64,000 nt of DNA, taken from Pseudophaeobacter arcticus DSM 23566. GTDB taxonomy: Bacteria > Pseudomonadota > Alphaproteobacteria > Rhodobacterales > Rhodobacteraceae. Both the position numbers and the translations under genes were made by a program. The number at the start of each line of letters is the position of its first letter. The stretch's first letter is position 1. The stretch covers positions 1,089,934 through 1,153,933 of the forward strand of contig NZ_KI421507.1 in assembly GCF_000473205.1 (NCBI RefSeq), read 5' to 3'. Below, in pieces: positions 1-8,784 of this stretch. Under the pieces are notes generated by a model. It searched no databases, was not told the DNA's origin, and worked only from the letters and a program-made list of their open reading frames with translations.

Positions 1-699
1 ACGGCCCACGCCCTGGGCACCGCGGCCCGATTGCATGCCATAGTAGCAGCCCATGGTGGCGGCGATCACGCCAAAGAAGGCGCCTTTGACCAGAGAGGAG
101 ATCACATCCAGTGGTTCAAGGAAATCAACAGTGTTTTTCAGATAGGCGGCGGCGTTGAAGTCGAGATTATACACCGAAACGGTATAGCCTCCGGCGATGC
201 CGATGATGTCGCCGATGCCAACCAGCAGAGGTACGGTCAGTAGCGCCGCCAGCACCCGGGGGGCGACGAGATACTGCATTGGATTGGTCGACAGGGTCAC
301 CAGCGCGTCGATTTGTTCGGTCACCTTCATGGTGGCAATTTCCGCCGCAATCGAAGACGTCACCCGAGCGGCAATCATCAGCCCTACCAGAACAGGGCCA
401 AGTTCACGCACCATGCCAATGGCGACAATCTGCGGCACCACGGCCTCGGCATTGAACCGGGCACCGCCAGCGTAGATTTGCAGGGCCAGCGCGCCGCCGG
501 TAAAGACCGCAGTCAAGGCAACCACGGGCAGCGAGAGCCAGCCGATCTGCAGCAGCGACAGGGCCAGCTCGCGCGGGTAATAGGGCGGGCGCAGCATATG
601 GGTGAAGGTGCTGACCGTAAACAGGGCCACCCGACCAATCATCGCCAGCGTCGCCAAAGAGGCGCGGCCCAGCCGGGCCAGAAGGGTCAAAGGGTTCAT
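1..699 (-). CDS. mlaE: MlaE-type ABC transporter permease (partial, C-terminus cut by window edge)
   Basis: Inner-membrane permease of the MlaE/YrbE family, which works with an MlaF ATPase and MlaD lipid-binding protein to move phospholipids across the envelope. Translation from ATG at 699 gives 233 codons up to the window edge; the family is usually about 250-260 residues, so only the C-terminal end is missing. Seen in the sequence: an N-terminal amphipathic stretch, several hydrophobic segments, and the conserved core with [14 protein letters not shown] followed by [14 protein letters not shown], which is diagnostic of the family. The start codon overlaps the alr stop by four bases (ATGA), so translation is probably coupled to alr. 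The mlaF and mlaD partners would lie beyond the left edge. Family assignment is secure; substrate is inferred. Confidence 0.88.
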   Translation of the reverse strand, partial: MNPLTLLARLGRASLATLAMIGRVALFTVSTFTHMLRPPYYPRELALSLLQIGWLSLPVVALTAVFTGGALALQIYAGGARFNAEAVVPQIVAIGMVRELGPVLVGLMIAARVTSSIAAEIATMKVTEQIDALVTLSTNPMQYLVAPRVLAALLTVPLLVGIGDIIGIAGGYTVSVYNLDFNAAAYLKNTVDFLEPLDVISSLVKGAFFGVIAATMGCYYGMQSGRGAQGVGR

Positions 700-1733
700 C
701 CCTGATAGGTCCGTGCGTAGCGATGCCCCATCGAGGTGAGGATCTCATAGCCGATGGTGCCCGCAGCCGTGGCGAGATGGTCAATGGTTTGCACTTCATT
801 GAGCAGCGTCAGGCTGGCAGGCACCTCGGGCAGGGCGGTAACATCAACGGTGATCAGATCCATCGAGATACGGCCCACGACAGGGCAGCGGGCCTCGCCT
901 GCAAACAGATCAATGCCGCCTGTCATCAGGGCACGGTGCAGACCATCGGCATAGCCGGCTGCAACGGTGGCGATGCGGCTGGGCACCTGGGCCACCCAGG
1001 AATTGCCATAGCCGACGCTTTCGCCGGGCTCAACATCGCGGGTCTGAATAACCGGCAGGTCCAGTTGCGCGACCGGCAGTGCATCGCCATAAGGCGCGCC
1101 GCCATACAGGCCCACGCCCGGACGGCACAGGTCAAAATGATAGTCGCGCCCCAGCATAATGCCGCCGGTGGCTGCCAGCGAGCGCGGCACCTCCAGCCCA
1201 TCGGTCATCTCGTGGAAAACCTGCAGTTGCTGGGTATTCATCGGATGGCCGGGTTCATCACTGCAGGCCAGATGCGACATCAGCAGTACTGGCTTTTGCC
1301 CCAGGGCAATATCGCGCACAGCGGCCCATTCGGCAGGCTCCATGCCAAGGCGGTTCATGCCAGAGTCCAGTTGCACTCCAAAGGTATGGCCGGGAAGGGT
1401 CTCAAAATGGCGCAGCATCTGATCGAGCGAGTTCAGCATCGGCGCCAGCTGGAATTCCTTCAGCAGCCGGGTGTCGCCCTCCATATGGCCGGAAAACACC
1501 GAGATACCGGGGCCAGGGCCAAGAGCGCGGCGCAGGGCCACGCCTTCTTCGGCGGCGGCAACAAAGAAATTGCGCGCGCCACCTGCGGCCAATGCCTTGG
1601 CCACGCGGCCTGCATCCAGCCCATAGCCGTTTGCCTTGACCACAGCTGCGGTTTCGCAGTTGGTCATGGCGTTCAGATTCTGCCAGTTGGTCACCAGCGC
1701 ATCGAGATTGATTGTCAGTTTAGCCGTGCTCAT
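696..1733 (-). CDS. alr: Alanine racemase
   Basis: PLP-dependent racemase making D-alanine from L-alanine for peptidoglycan. The 345-residue product starts at ATG 1733 and has the fold-type III layout: an N-terminal barrel with the PLP lysine K33 in VVKANGYG, and a C-terminal beta domain with the catalytic tyrosine in the VGYGNSW stretch (around residue 243) and [14 protein letters not shown] near the C-terminus. Length is normal for the family. It is translationally coupled to the mlaE permease downstream. Upstream, an insertion sequence separates it from dnaB, which is its usual neighbour in this family of bacteria (recalled, not shown here), so the insertion may have changed its promoter context. 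Confidence 0.95.
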   Translation of the reverse strand: MSTAKLTINLDALVTNWQNLNAMTNCETAAVVKANGYGLDAGRVAKALAAGGARNFFVAAAEEGVALRRALGPGPGISVFSGHMEGDTRLLKEFQLAPMLNSLDQMLRHFETLPGHTFGVQLDSGMNRLGMEPAEWAAVRDIALGQKPVLLMSHLACSDEPGHPMNTQQLQVFHEMTDGLEVPRSLAATGGIMLGRDYHFDLCRPGVGLYGGAPYGDALPVAQLDLPVIQTRDVEPGESVGYGNSWVAQVPSRIATVAAGYADGLHRALMTGGIDLFAGEARCPVVGRISMDLITVDVTALPEVPASLTLLNEVQTIDHLATAAGTIGYEILTSMGHRYARTYQG

Positions 1734-2239
1734 GCCCCGTTCTTGACATGCGCGCAGCGAGGGTCAAGTGAAATTCGCGGTAAAAACTGCCAGGTATGGT
1801 GGCATTGGGCGGCTTGTGGCTGGTTTGGATCACCAAAGCTCTCCAATGTCCACAGCAATAGCCAAACTGCCATTGAACCGTTTCAGAAAATCACCGCGTC
1901 CGAACCGAGGGGTGGGAAGCAAAGCGCCCGCCCCGTGGGGGCGGTTCGGGCGCTGCCAAAGCGATGCTTTGGCAATTGGCGAAACACCTGATTGTGGCAA
2001 TCCTTGAAGGCTCGTGATGCGGACCAAGCTGCCGTTAGAAATGGTGTGCGAAGCCGCGCATCGTCGGGCCGTGGTGCGGCGATCCGACCTCAGTGACTGG
2101 CAGTTTATGGCTGCCAAGCACATCCTAACTACCTGTCAGACACTACAGAAGCCAAATCGCCGTGCCGGGGCGGCCCGGCGATGCGCGGCGGCCTTCGGCC
2201 TTGAATCCGCGCAGGTGACAAACGGCAAGGGCTCGAAGC
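1734..2239. other. Intergenic region between alr and the insertion sequence, with two adjacent hairpins
   Basis: About 500 bases without a supported gene. It must hold the alr promoter. Two consecutive inverted repeats lie at 1924-1953 (GCGCCCG paired with CGGGCGC, with an inner CGCCCC/GGGGCG stem) and 1954-1974 (TGCCAAAGC, loop GAT, GCTTTGGCA, perfect 9-bp stem). Neither is followed by a T-run on either strand, so they are not textbook terminators. Short open frames on both strands (for example 2014-2247 plus) show no recognisable protein and were not called. Confidence 0.6.
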
Positions 2240-2319
2240 ATGCGTAATTGGGCTGCCCTCTGTTCTGAGGTCGAGCTCCCATAGGATCACAGGCTAGCTG
2301 TGAACAAGGGAGACAGAAG

Positions 2320-3354
2320 ATGGACTATTATGCTGGATTAGATGTGTCGCTGCGGTCGTGCGCCCTTTGTATCGTTGATGCCAAGGGGACGGTGCTTTTG
2401 GAACGTGAGTTGCCGTGTGAGGTCAGCGATATCGCTGTGTGCCTTGCCAGTTTTCCTCATCCGATTGAACGGGTCGGCTTTGAAGCGGGCACCATGAGCC
2501 AACATCTGTTTCATGGCTTGAAAGCGGAAGGTTTTGATGTCGTGTGTATGGAGGCCCGACAGGTGAATGCTGCGCTGTCGGCGATGCGCAATAAAACCGA
2601 TAGGACTGACGCGCGGGGCATTGCTCAGGTCTTGCGCACGGGCTGGTTCAGTCCAGTTCATATGAAGAGCCGCGAAGCGCATGGCGTTCGCGCCCTACTG
2701 AGCACACGTAAGGCGTTGCTGAAGAAGACGATGGATCTCGCCAATGAAGTCCGTGGGCTGTTGAAGATTTTCGGCATCCGCCTCCCTATGACCGTGAAGC
2801 ACGGCAGCTTTGATGGCGTTGTCCGGCCGCTCATCGAGATGGATGACGTGCTGGCGCATGCCTTGGTGCCGCTCTTGGATGCCCGCGTAGTTCTCTATCA
2901 GCACTTTCTGGAATTGGACCGGCGCGTCAAACGGGCCGCTAGCCATGATGAAATTTGCCTGCGGATGATGACCGTTCCAGGTGTGGGCCCGATTGCGTCA
3001 CTTACATTTAAAGCTGCTGTGGATGATCCGACGCGCTTCAAGCGGTCGCGCACGGTTGGCGCGCATTTTGGCCTGACCCCACGACGCTATCAGTCTGGGG
3101 AACACGATAATCCCGGTCGTATATCGAAAGCGGGAGATCGAGATGTCCGCGCAACATTGTATGCTGCGGCAAATGCGTTGCTGATGCGAACGATGGCTGG
3201 CTCACAGATCAAATCATGGGGCATGCGATTAATCCGCACCAAAGGCCGCCGTCGCGCGGTGGTCGCGGTAGCCCGTAAACTCGCCGTCTTGCTCCACCGC
3301 ATGTGGATTGATGGCACAGAATTCCGTCAGGACCAGGTGGGAGGCACGGCATGA
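2320..3354 (+). CDS. IS110-family transposase (DEDD recombinase)
   Basis: Recombinase of the IS110 family, 344 residues, the normal length. The N-terminal DEDD RuvC-like domain starts YYAGLDVSLRS and contains GFEAGTMSQ, MEARQVNA and the NKTDRTDARGIAQ block. The C-terminal transposase-20 domain contains MTVPGVGPIASLTF and the GLTPRRYQSGE segment with the conserved serine, then SKAGDRDVRATLYAAAN. Start ATG at 2320 is preceded by GGGAGACAGAAG, a clear ribosome binding site. The frame is uninterrupted, so the element may still be active. In this family the enzyme acts together with an element-encoded bridge RNA that specifies donor and target DNA. Confidence 0.93.
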   Translation: MDYYAGLDVSLRSCALCIVDAKGTVLLERELPCEVSDIAVCLASFPHPIERVGFEAGTMSQHLFHGLKAEGFDVVCMEARQVNAALSAMRNKTDRTDARGIAQVLRTGWFSPVHMKSREAHGVRALLSTRKALLKKTMDLANEVRGLLKIFGIRLPMTVKHGSFDGVVRPLIEMDDVLAHALVPLLDARVVLYQHFLELDRRVKRAASHDEICLRMMTVPGVGPIASLTFKAAVDDPTRFKRSRTVGAHFGLTPRRYQSGEHDNPGRISKAGDRDVRATLYAAANALLMRTMAGSQIKSWGMRLIRTKGRRRAVVAVARKLAVLLHRMWIDGTEFRQDQVGGTA

Positions 3355-3605
3355 TCTAAAACGCCCCCCCCAATCCTAACGGGGTCGTCCCTCACTGGAC
3401 GAGGTTCGTGGAAGAAGCCGAAAATGTCTGCTGCGCAAAGTGAAGCGCGTCTCAAAGCAAGGTTCTCCACGTCCGATCCGACATATGCGTGCAGCGGTGT
3501 CATGACGGCATCAACCAGACTGCGAAGAGAAGCGTGACCCGGATGAGTGACAATGCCCCAAAAGAAACAGGAAAACGAGCTTGACCTAGAAACCCAATTA
3601 GAGAA
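3355..3605 (+). ncRNA. Candidate bridge RNA region in the right end of the IS
   Basis: Non-coding stretch between the transposase stop and the right subterminal repeat. In IS1111-type elements this position encodes the bridge RNA. A hairpin is visible at 3385-3402 (TCGTCC, loop CTCACT, GGACGA). No loop could be matched to the flanking target by eye, so both the transcript ends and the RNA itself are inferred from element architecture, not shown. Confidence 0.4.
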
Positions 3606-3646
3606 GCGGACTTTTTGTGAGTGTGAGGGCTTGTGCGTGTTGGAAG

Positions 3647-3675
3647 AGCCCCCGCGTGATCTCGTAGCGGGGGCT
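3647..3675 (-). terminator. Hairpin downstream of dnaB
   Basis: Perfect 9-bp stem AGCCCCCGC (3647-3655) paired with GCGGGGGCT (3667-3675), eight bases past the dnaB stop in the direction of dnaB transcription. There is no T-run after the stem on the minus strand, so it is a plausible but non-canonical terminator. The IS right end begins about 40 bases further on. Confidence 0.5.
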
Positions 3676-3682
3676 GTAGGGC

Positions 3683-5359
3683 CTAATACTCGTCTTCGCG
3701 CGGGCCGTTTTGCCATTCTTTGGCGAGGTTGCCAAAGCGGGTGAATTCGGCGGTGAAGGACAGCTCAACCGTGCCGATGGGGCCGTGACGCTGCTTGCCG
3801 ACGATGACTTCGGCCTTGGCGTGCAGGCGCTCCATCGCGGTTTTCCATTCTTCCATCTTGTCCAGCTCGTGATCGCCGGGCTTTTCACGCTCCTTGTAGT
3901 ATTCCTCGCGGAACACGAACATCACCACGTCGGCATCCTGTTCAATCGAGCCGGATTCCCGCAAGTCAGACAGCTGCGGGCGTTTGTCGTCGCGGTTTTC
4001 CACCTGACGCGACAGCTGTGACAGGGCGATCACCGGGATTTGCAGCTCCTTGGCGATGGCTTTCATCCCCATGGAGATCTCGGCAATTTCATTCACCCGG
4101 TTTTCCGCCATGCCGCGGCAAAGCTGCAGGTAGTCGATCACCAGCACGTCCAGCCCATGGGTCCGCTTCAGGCGCCGCGCACGGGCGGCGAGCTGCGAGA
4201 TCGGCAGGGCGGGGGTGTCGTCGATGAACAGCGGGCAGCTTTCCAGATCCTTGGCGGCCTGGACAAAGCGGCGGAATTCGCTCTCGGTCATGTCGCCTTG
4301 ACGGATCTTATGCGAGGAAATCTCGGAGGCTTCGGCCAGAACCCGGCCCGCCAGCTGTTCGGCGGACATCTCAAGCGAGAAAAAGCCCACCACGCCGCCA
4401 TCAATGGCGCCCTCAGAGCCGTCCGGTTTGACGCCTTTCTTATAGGCCTTGGCGACGTTGAAGGCGATGTTGGTGGCCAGCGAGGTTTTCCCCATCGAGG
4501 GACGTCCCGCCAGGATCAGCAAATCCGATGGGTGCAGCCCCCCGAGCTGTTTGTCGAGATCGGCAAGACCGGTGGACACACCCGCCATGCCGCCGCCGCG
4601 CTGATAGGCCTCGTTGGTGACATTGACCGCTTCGGTCACCGCCTTGAGGAAGCTTTTGAAACCACTTTCGGTCTGGCCCTGTTCAGCCAGCTGATACAGC
4701 GACTGCTCTGCCTCGACGATCTGTTCCTTGGGCTCGGAGGCCACATCAACCCGGCGGGCCTTGTCGGCGATGCTCTGGCCCAGGGCGATCAGCTCGCGCC
4801 GGATCGCCAGATCATAGATCATCTGCGCATAGTCGCGCACCGCAAAGGCGGAAATCGACGCGCCGGCCAGCTTTGCCAGATAGGCAGGGCCGCCCAATTC
4901 CTTGAGCCCTTCGTCATCTTCCATAAAGGCCTTGAGCGTCACCGGCGAGGCCAGGGCGTTTTTGGAGATCCGCGCGGCGGCAATTTCATAGATTCGGGTA
5001 TGGACCGGATCGTAAAAATGGGTGGCATTGATGATCGAGGCGATGCGGTCATAGACATCGTTGTTGGTCAGGATCGCGCCCAAAAGCTGCTGTTCTGCCT
5101 CAACCGAGTGGGGCAGCTCAACCGCGGCTGCGACCGCCGCCGAGGCGACGGGCATGCCAGCCTGTCCAGCCAGTGCCTGTCCAGCCAGTGACTGTCCGAT
5201 CCGGGCCTGCCCAAGTGGAGCCTGTCCAATCGGCGCCAGGGCCTGCCCGACAGCGATGGGATCAGCGGCCATGTCATGTGCCATGTCATCCGGCATCTCG
5301 CTGGAGATATGGTCAGGCATTTCATCCGGCAGGGGCGCGCTGGGGGGAATATCGTTCAT
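3683..5359 (-). CDS. dnaB: Replicative DNA helicase DnaB
   Basis: Hexameric 5'-3' helicase that unwinds the chromosomal replication fork. The 558-residue product carries the DnaB N-terminal domain (from ELPHSVEAEQQLLGAIL), the linker, and the RecA-like domain with Walker A GRPSMGKTSLA, Walker B VLVIDYLQL and the SQLSRQVENR motif. It is longer than usual because about 80 residues precede the conserved start; this extension is low-complexity and contains a five-residue repeat of the type GQALA/GQAPL/GQARI around residues 37-66, encoded by five 15-bp repeats at 5160-5234. No strong internal start was identified that would remove it, but a downstream start cannot be excluded. The start at ATG 5359 lies 66 bases from a perfect DnaA box. 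Monocistronic by context. Confidence 0.95.
   Translation of the reverse strand: MNDIPPSAPLPDEMPDHISSEMPDDMAHDMAADPIAVGQALAPIGQAPLGQARIGQSLAGQALAGQAGMPVASAAVAAAVELPHSVEAEQQLLGAILTNNDVYDRIASIINATHFYDPVHTRIYEIAAARISKNALASPVTLKAFMEDDEGLKELGGPAYLAKLAGASISAFAVRDYAQMIYDLAIRRELIALGQSIADKARRVDVASEPKEQIVEAEQSLYQLAEQGQTESGFKSFLKAVTEAVNVTNEAYQRGGGMAGVSTGLADLDKQLGGLHPSDLLILAGRPSMGKTSLATNIAFNVAKAYKKGVKPDGSEGAIDGGVVGFFSLEMSAEQLAGRVLAEASEISSHKIRQGDMTESEFRRFVQAAKDLESCPLFIDDTPALPISQLAARARRLKRTHGLDVLVIDYLQLCRGMAENRVNEIAEISMGMKAIAKELQIPVIALSQLSRQVENRDDKRPQLSDLRESGSIEQDADVVMFVFREEYYKEREKPGDHELDKMEEWKTAMERLHAKAEVIVGKQRHGPIGTVELSFTAEFTRFGNLAKEWQNGPREDEY
5160..5234 (-). repeat. Five 15-bp tandem repeats within dnaB
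   Basis: Units at 5160-5174 and 5175-5189 are identical (GCCTGTCCAGCCAGT); three more diverged units follow to 5234. Because 15 is a multiple of three, the array is in frame and adds a pentapeptide repeat to the DnaB N-terminus. Confidence 0.85.
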
Positions 5360-5425
5360 TGCTGCTCTCTTTGGTTTGAGCGTCAGTTGTAAAGCGCTTT
5401 ACCGGGTTTGGGTATCGGGAAATTC

Positions 5426-5434
5426 TGTGGATAA
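5426..5434 (-). promoter_or_regulatory. DnaA box upstream of dnaB
   Basis: The minus strand reads TTATCCACA, an exact match to the DnaA box consensus, 66 bases upstream of the dnaB start codon on the coding strand. A single 9-mer can occur by chance, but its position before a replication gene makes a regulatory role plausible. No cluster of further boxes or AT-rich unwinding region was seen, so this is not called an origin. Confidence 0.5.
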
Positions 5435-5514
5435 CACGCGCTCCCCTGTGGGGGATTTAAGCCGTATCTGGGCAAACGCTCGCACCGCCATAGAAAAAAC
5501 GGGCACCACCATAG

Positions 5515-5542
5515 AAAAGGTCGCTCCGAGACCGGAGCGACC
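5515..5542 (-). terminator. Rho-independent terminator of pyrE
   Basis: On the minus strand, 28 bases after the pyrE stop, GGTCGCTCCG pairs with CGGAGCGACC (5519-5528 with 5533-5542, loop of four), followed by TTTTCTA. A good intrinsic terminator separating the pyr genes from dnaB. Confidence 0.85.
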
Positions 5543-5570
5543 CTGAAAGCGGTCGGCAATTTTCCGCGCC

Positions 5571-6251
5571 TCAGCTTTTCTTGTTGGCCTCTTGCCAGGC
5601 GCGCGGATCCTTGAGGAAGCTTTCCACCTCGGCAAGGGTTTCGGCGTCAAAGCACTGTTGCGCCTTGGCTTCTTCCAGCACATCCCACCAGGTGCACAGA
5701 TAATGCAGCTCAACCCCGTGGTCGCCCAGCCGTTTGGTGGTTTCGGGGAAGATATCATAGTAGAAGATCACCGCGGTGTGGCCGCAGGTGGCACCTGTTT
5801 CGCGGATGGCGTCGACAAAGGACAGTTTGGAGCCGCCATCGGTGGTCATGTCTTCGACCAGGAGCACCCGCTGGCCTTCGCTCATCACGCCCTCGATGCG
5901 GGCATTGCGGCCGTAGCCTTTGGGCTTTTTGCGCACATAGGTCATCGGCAGCGCCATGCGCTCGGCAACCAGGGCGCCAAAGGGGATACCTGCGGTCTCG
6001 CCGCCGGCGATATTATCGAAGGCTTCAAAGCCGGCGTTGCGCATCACGGTGACGGTGAGGAAATCCATCAAGGTGGTGCGGATGCGCGGAAAGGAGATCA
6101 GCTTGCGGCAATCGACGTAGCTGGGGGAGGGCAGGCCCGAGGCCAGGGTATAGGGCTCGCGGGCGTTAAAGTTCACGGCGCCGATTTCCAGCAGCATCCG
6201 GGCCGAGAGGCGGGCAATTTCTTCGCGGGTGGGGTAGGCGGTTGGGATCAT
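5571..6251 (-). CDS. pyrE: Orotate phosphoribosyltransferase
   Basis: Converts orotate plus PRPP to orotidine monophosphate in pyrimidine synthesis. The 226-residue product has the PRPP-binding signature [13 protein letters not shown] around residues 130-143, the loop lysines in [11 protein letters not shown], and the substrate region [17 protein letters not shown] near the N-terminus. Length and motifs are typical. The start ATG at 6251 is chosen because the frame is conserved from this residue. It follows pyrC on the same strand with a 132-base gap containing a roseobacter-type intergenic repeat, and is terminated by a strong hairpin. Cotranscription with pyrC is likely. Confidence 0.95.
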   Translation of the reverse strand: MIPTAYPTREEIARLSARMLLEIGAVNFNAREPYTLASGLPSPSYVDCRKLISFPRIRTTLMDFLTVTVMRNAGFEAFDNIAGGETAGIPFGALVAERMALPMTYVRKKPKGYGRNARIEGVMSEGQRVLLVEDMTTDGGSKLSFVDAIRETGATCGHTAVIFYYDIFPETTKRLGDHGVELHYLCTWWDVLEEAKAQQCFDAETLAEVESFLKDPRAWQEANKKS

Positions 6252-6294
6252 GGCGTATCCTTTGGGAACTTGGGGACCCGTGGCGCGGGCAGGA

Positions 6295-6329
6295 GCCTCC
6301 GGCGGAGGTATTTAGGGTAAGATGAAACC
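6295..6329. repeat. Dispersed REP-like intergenic element, copy A
   Basis: Palindromic GCCTCCGGCGGAGG followed by TATTTAGGGTAAGATGAAA. The same layout (GC-rich hairpin, then GGTATTT...GATGAAA) recurs at 24421-24471 and 41571-41632 in this window, always between genes. Confidence 0.65.
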
Positions 6330-6383
6330 GGGCGCCTGATCCCTTTGCGGGCGCTCAGGCGGGCCGGGGCAGGCGGAGGGGAG

Positions 6384-7469
6384 TCAGGTGGGGGACTGGG
6401 CGGTGGTGGACTGGGAGGTGGTGGACTGGGCAGTGGTGGACCAGAAGACCGGAAAGCCGGGGTCAAAGACAGTGACGGGGCCGTCGGTGCTGTTGATTTT
6501 GGCAGGGAACTGGCTGGGGCTGTCCGATTTTATCAAGGTTAGTGTGGATTGGTTTTCCGCCACCCCATAAAAGGCAGGGCCGTTTTTGCTGGCAAAGCCT
6601 TCCAGCCTGTCCAATGCGCCCTCTTCCTCAAAGACATGCGCCAAAAGCGCCATGGTATTGGTGGCGGTGAAACAGCCGGCACAGCCGCAGCCACTTTCCT
6701 TGTTGGGGTCCGTATGGGGCGCGGAATCGGTGCCAAGGAAGAAACGGGCATCACCAGAGGTGGCGGCTGCGCGCAGGGCCTGGCGGTGTTCTTCGCGTTT
6801 GGCCACTGGCAGGCAGTAGTAATGGGGTTTGATGCCGCCAACCAGGATATGGTTGCGGTTGATGATCAGATGGTGGGTGGTGATGGTGGCACCGAGATCC
6901 TGAGGCGCGGATTTGACATAGTCCACGCCATTGGCAGTGGTGATATGTTCCATCACCACCCTGAGGCCAGGGGTTGCTGTGCGGATCGGATCCAGCACCC
7001 GGTCGATAAAGACGGCTTCGCGGTCAAAGATGTCGATATCCGCATCGGTAATTTCGCCATGTACACAGAGCGGCAGGCCGATTTCAGCCATTTTTTCCAG
7101 CACGGGGCGGACCTTGTTAAAATTGCTGACGCCACTGCTGGAGTTGGTGGTGGCCCCCGCCGGGTAGAGCTTGACAGCTGTGATCAGACCCGAGGCATGG
7201 GCCGCCGCGACATCATCCGGATCGGTGTCTTCGGTCAGGTAGAGCGTCATCAGCGGGGCAAAATCCATCCCCGCAGGTAGGGCGGCCAGGATGCGGTCGC
7301 GATAGGCTGCAGCCTGGGCACCGGTCACCACTGGCGGGACCAGATTGGGCATGATGATGGCGCGGCCAAAGTCACGGGCCGTTTCGGGCAGGACGGCCTT
7401 GAGCATTGCGCCATCGCGCAGGTGCAGATGCCAGTCATCGGGGCGGGTCAGGGTGAGGGTCTGGGTCAT
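6384..7469 (-). CDS. pyrC: Dihydroorotase (PyrC type)
   Basis: Zinc enzyme cyclising carbamoyl-aspartate to dihydroorotate. The 361-residue protein has the metal-binding [10 protein letters not shown] near residues 11-20, [23 protein letters not shown] with the carboxylated lysine, CVHGEITD, the ITTHHLI histidines and the GTDSAPH motif. This is the short, homodimeric E. coli PyrC type. The C-terminus is unusual: after PVFWS the protein ends in a low-complexity tail of [10 protein letters not shown] repeats encoded by a 15-bp tandem array, probably a recent slippage expansion over the original end. The start ATG at 7469 fits the family. Upstream of pyrE on the same strand. Confidence 0.95.
   Translation of the reverse strand: MTQTLTLTRPDDWHLHLRDGAMLKAVLPETARDFGRAIIMPNLVPPVVTGAQAAAYRDRILAALPAGMDFAPLMTLYLTEDTDPDDVAAAHASGLITAVKLYPAGATTNSSSGVSNFNKVRPVLEKMAEIGLPLCVHGEITDADIDIFDREAVFIDRVLDPIRTATPGLRVVMEHITTANGVDYVKSAPQDLGATITTHHLIINRNHILVGGIKPHYYCLPVAKREEHRQALRAAATSGDARFFLGTDSAPHTDPNKESGCGCAGCFTATNTMALLAHVFEEEGALDRLEGFASKNGPAFYGVAENQSTLTLIKSDSPSQFPAKINSTDGPVTVFDPGFPVFWSTTAQSTTSQSTTAQSPT
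6386..6445 (-). repeat. Four 15-bp tandem repeats at the 3' end of pyrC
   Basis: Units at 6386-6400, 6401-6415, 6416-6430 and a diverged 6431-6445, core GGTGGTGGACTGGG. In frame they encode the STTAQ-like C-terminal tail and run right up to the stop codon. Confidence 0.85.
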
Positions 7470-7649
7470 GTCGCCGCGTTAGCACAGCTGCGCCAAAAGG
7501 GAAAGAAGCCGGAGCCTGTGCTCCGCCATCCAGAGAGCGATTTTTCCGGGGTGCCTGGCCTTTCCTCGCAGCGCCACAGGGCGGCACCTATGGGGGGGGA
7601 GGCCGGGCGCGGAGTGTCGTTGCAGCCCCCGTGATGCAGCTGTCCTGTG

Positions 7650-8606
7650 TTAAAGGGTTGACGGCAGTTCGAATTCACCCTCGGCTGCCCGTTGTTCCAG
7701 GTTTTGCAACCGACGGCGGAACCGCGGCGCGCGCACCCGCGACAGCACGTTGCGACACAAGAGAACCTGCAGGAACGGGCGGTCCAGGTGATCAAGGCGC
7801 GCCATCAGAGCCCGCAGGTAAGACGAATCGTCGCGCCGGGCGCGAAACAGCCGGGCGAATTCGGCAGCGTTGAAATCGCCGCTGGCGGCTTTTTTCAGGA
7901 TTGTGTTGAGAATCCTCATCTCGATCATGCGGGTCTGCACGGCGGCGCCCAGGTTGGGGACCCGCAGGCGCAACACGTTTTTACGACTGAACAGTGCGGC
8001 ATGCATGGCGTCGAGCTGCTCGTAGGGGTCGTAAAAGATATAGGCCTGTTTGGCGGCATCCAGCATATCGGGCGCATAGCCATAGCGATCCGTGAAAGAG
8101 ACCCGGCGCATTTCGACAAAGCGCTCGTCCCATTCGGTCATCCGCGGGTCCAGCGTCGCCTGCGGCTGGATGGCCACCACTGTCGCACCAGGGGAGGCAA
8201 CCGAAAAGGCGGAGGCGGCATAGCCACAGGGGCCGGCACCATAAAAAATCACATTGTCAAACTCATCAAAGAAGCCATCGTCGATCAGCTGATCAAAGAA
8301 GCCATAGACGCGTTCATTGCGAAACCAGGTGTCGCCGCTGGAGAGCAGGCCCAGATGCGACCAGCCTTCGCTTTTGACCATGTCAAAGCCAAGCGGCTGC
8401 GCCAGTTTGGAGAGGTTGTGAATGCCCTGCACCGTTTCAAAGGTGACCAGCAGCGTATTGCCCTGGTCCAGAAAGGTGGCGCAGTGTTTTGGCCCCAGAG
8501 GCTGGAACATGCCCAGCTCTTCGGTGATGGCGGCAAGACGCTCCTCCCATTGGGCAGGTTTCAGCCCGGACAGGTCTTCGTCCAAGATCTCAAGATTCTC
8601 TTGCAT
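7650..8606 (-). CDS. Conserved protein of unknown function in the glycosyltransferase cluster
   Basis: A 318-residue protein I cannot assign to a family with confidence. The start is placed at ATG 8606, where AAGGGA lies about nine bases upstream and the charged N-terminus MQENLEILDEDLSG begins; an open frame further upstream is Arg/Ser-rich and looks non-coding. No signal peptide or membrane segment. The centre has a hydrophobic strand and glycine-rich turn, NVIFYGAGPCGYAASAFS, then TVVAIQPQATLDPRM, suggestive of a Rossmann-like or alpha/beta-hydrolase core; the C-terminus is Arg-rich. It is the last gene of the six-gene minus-strand cluster, 178 bases after the glycosyltransferase at 8785-9873, and its role may be tied to sulfated or glycosylated products made there; that link is inference only. 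Confidence 0.75.
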   Translation of the reverse strand: MQENLEILDEDLSGLKPAQWEERLAAITEELGMFQPLGPKHCATFLDQGNTLLVTFETVQGIHNLSKLAQPLGFDMVKSEGWSHLGLLSSGDTWFRNERVYGFFDQLIDDGFFDEFDNVIFYGAGPCGYAASAFSVASPGATVVAIQPQATLDPRMTEWDERFVEMRRVSFTDRYGYAPDMLDAAKQAYIFYDPYEQLDAMHAALFSRKNVLRLRVPNLGAAVQTRMIEMRILNTILKKAASGDFNAAEFARLFRARRDDSSYLRALMARLDHLDRPFLQVLLCRNVLSRVRAPRFRRRLQNLEQRAAEGEFELPSTL

Positions 8607-8784
8607 CGCCAAACATCCCTTACACAGACCGGTACAGCGGTCGATATGGCTAAGATTTAGGCAAGGAATGCGGCTAAAATTGGAAAAACTCTGGTCGCTT
8701 TGCTGGCCCTTCGCCCCAAGAGTGGACCAAAAGGCGGGTAAAGTCAGGAGCCTGCGACGGAGGCAACCGCTGGCGCGGCTGCTG

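Larger units (their letters stand above)
2240..3605 (+). mobile_element. IS110-family insertion sequence, IS1111-like architecture
   Basis: Contains one intact transposase (2320-3354). Subterminal inverted repeats were found: TAATTGGG at 2245-2252 and its reverse complement CCCAATTA at 3593-3600. The left non-coding end is short (about 75 bases) and the right non-coding end long (about 240 bases), the arrangement described for the IS1111 subgroup, which carries subterminal repeats and encodes its bridge RNA downstream of the transposase. IS110-type elements normally make no target duplication, and none was evident. The outer limits are approximate, a few bases outside the repeats. The element sits between alr and dnaB. 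Confidence 0.75.

Noticed and set aside
723..1991. Plus-strand frame of over 400 codons opposite alr
   Set aside because: Composition typical of a shadow frame; alr on the other strand has all catalytic motifs.
2014..2247. Small plus-strand frame before the insertion sequence
   Set aside because: No recognisable protein, GTG start without ribosome binding site, and its end overlaps the IS left repeat.
5360..5570. Replication origin near the DnaA box
   Set aside because: Only one exact box was seen, with no AT-rich unwinding element or dnaA/gidA/parAB neighbours.
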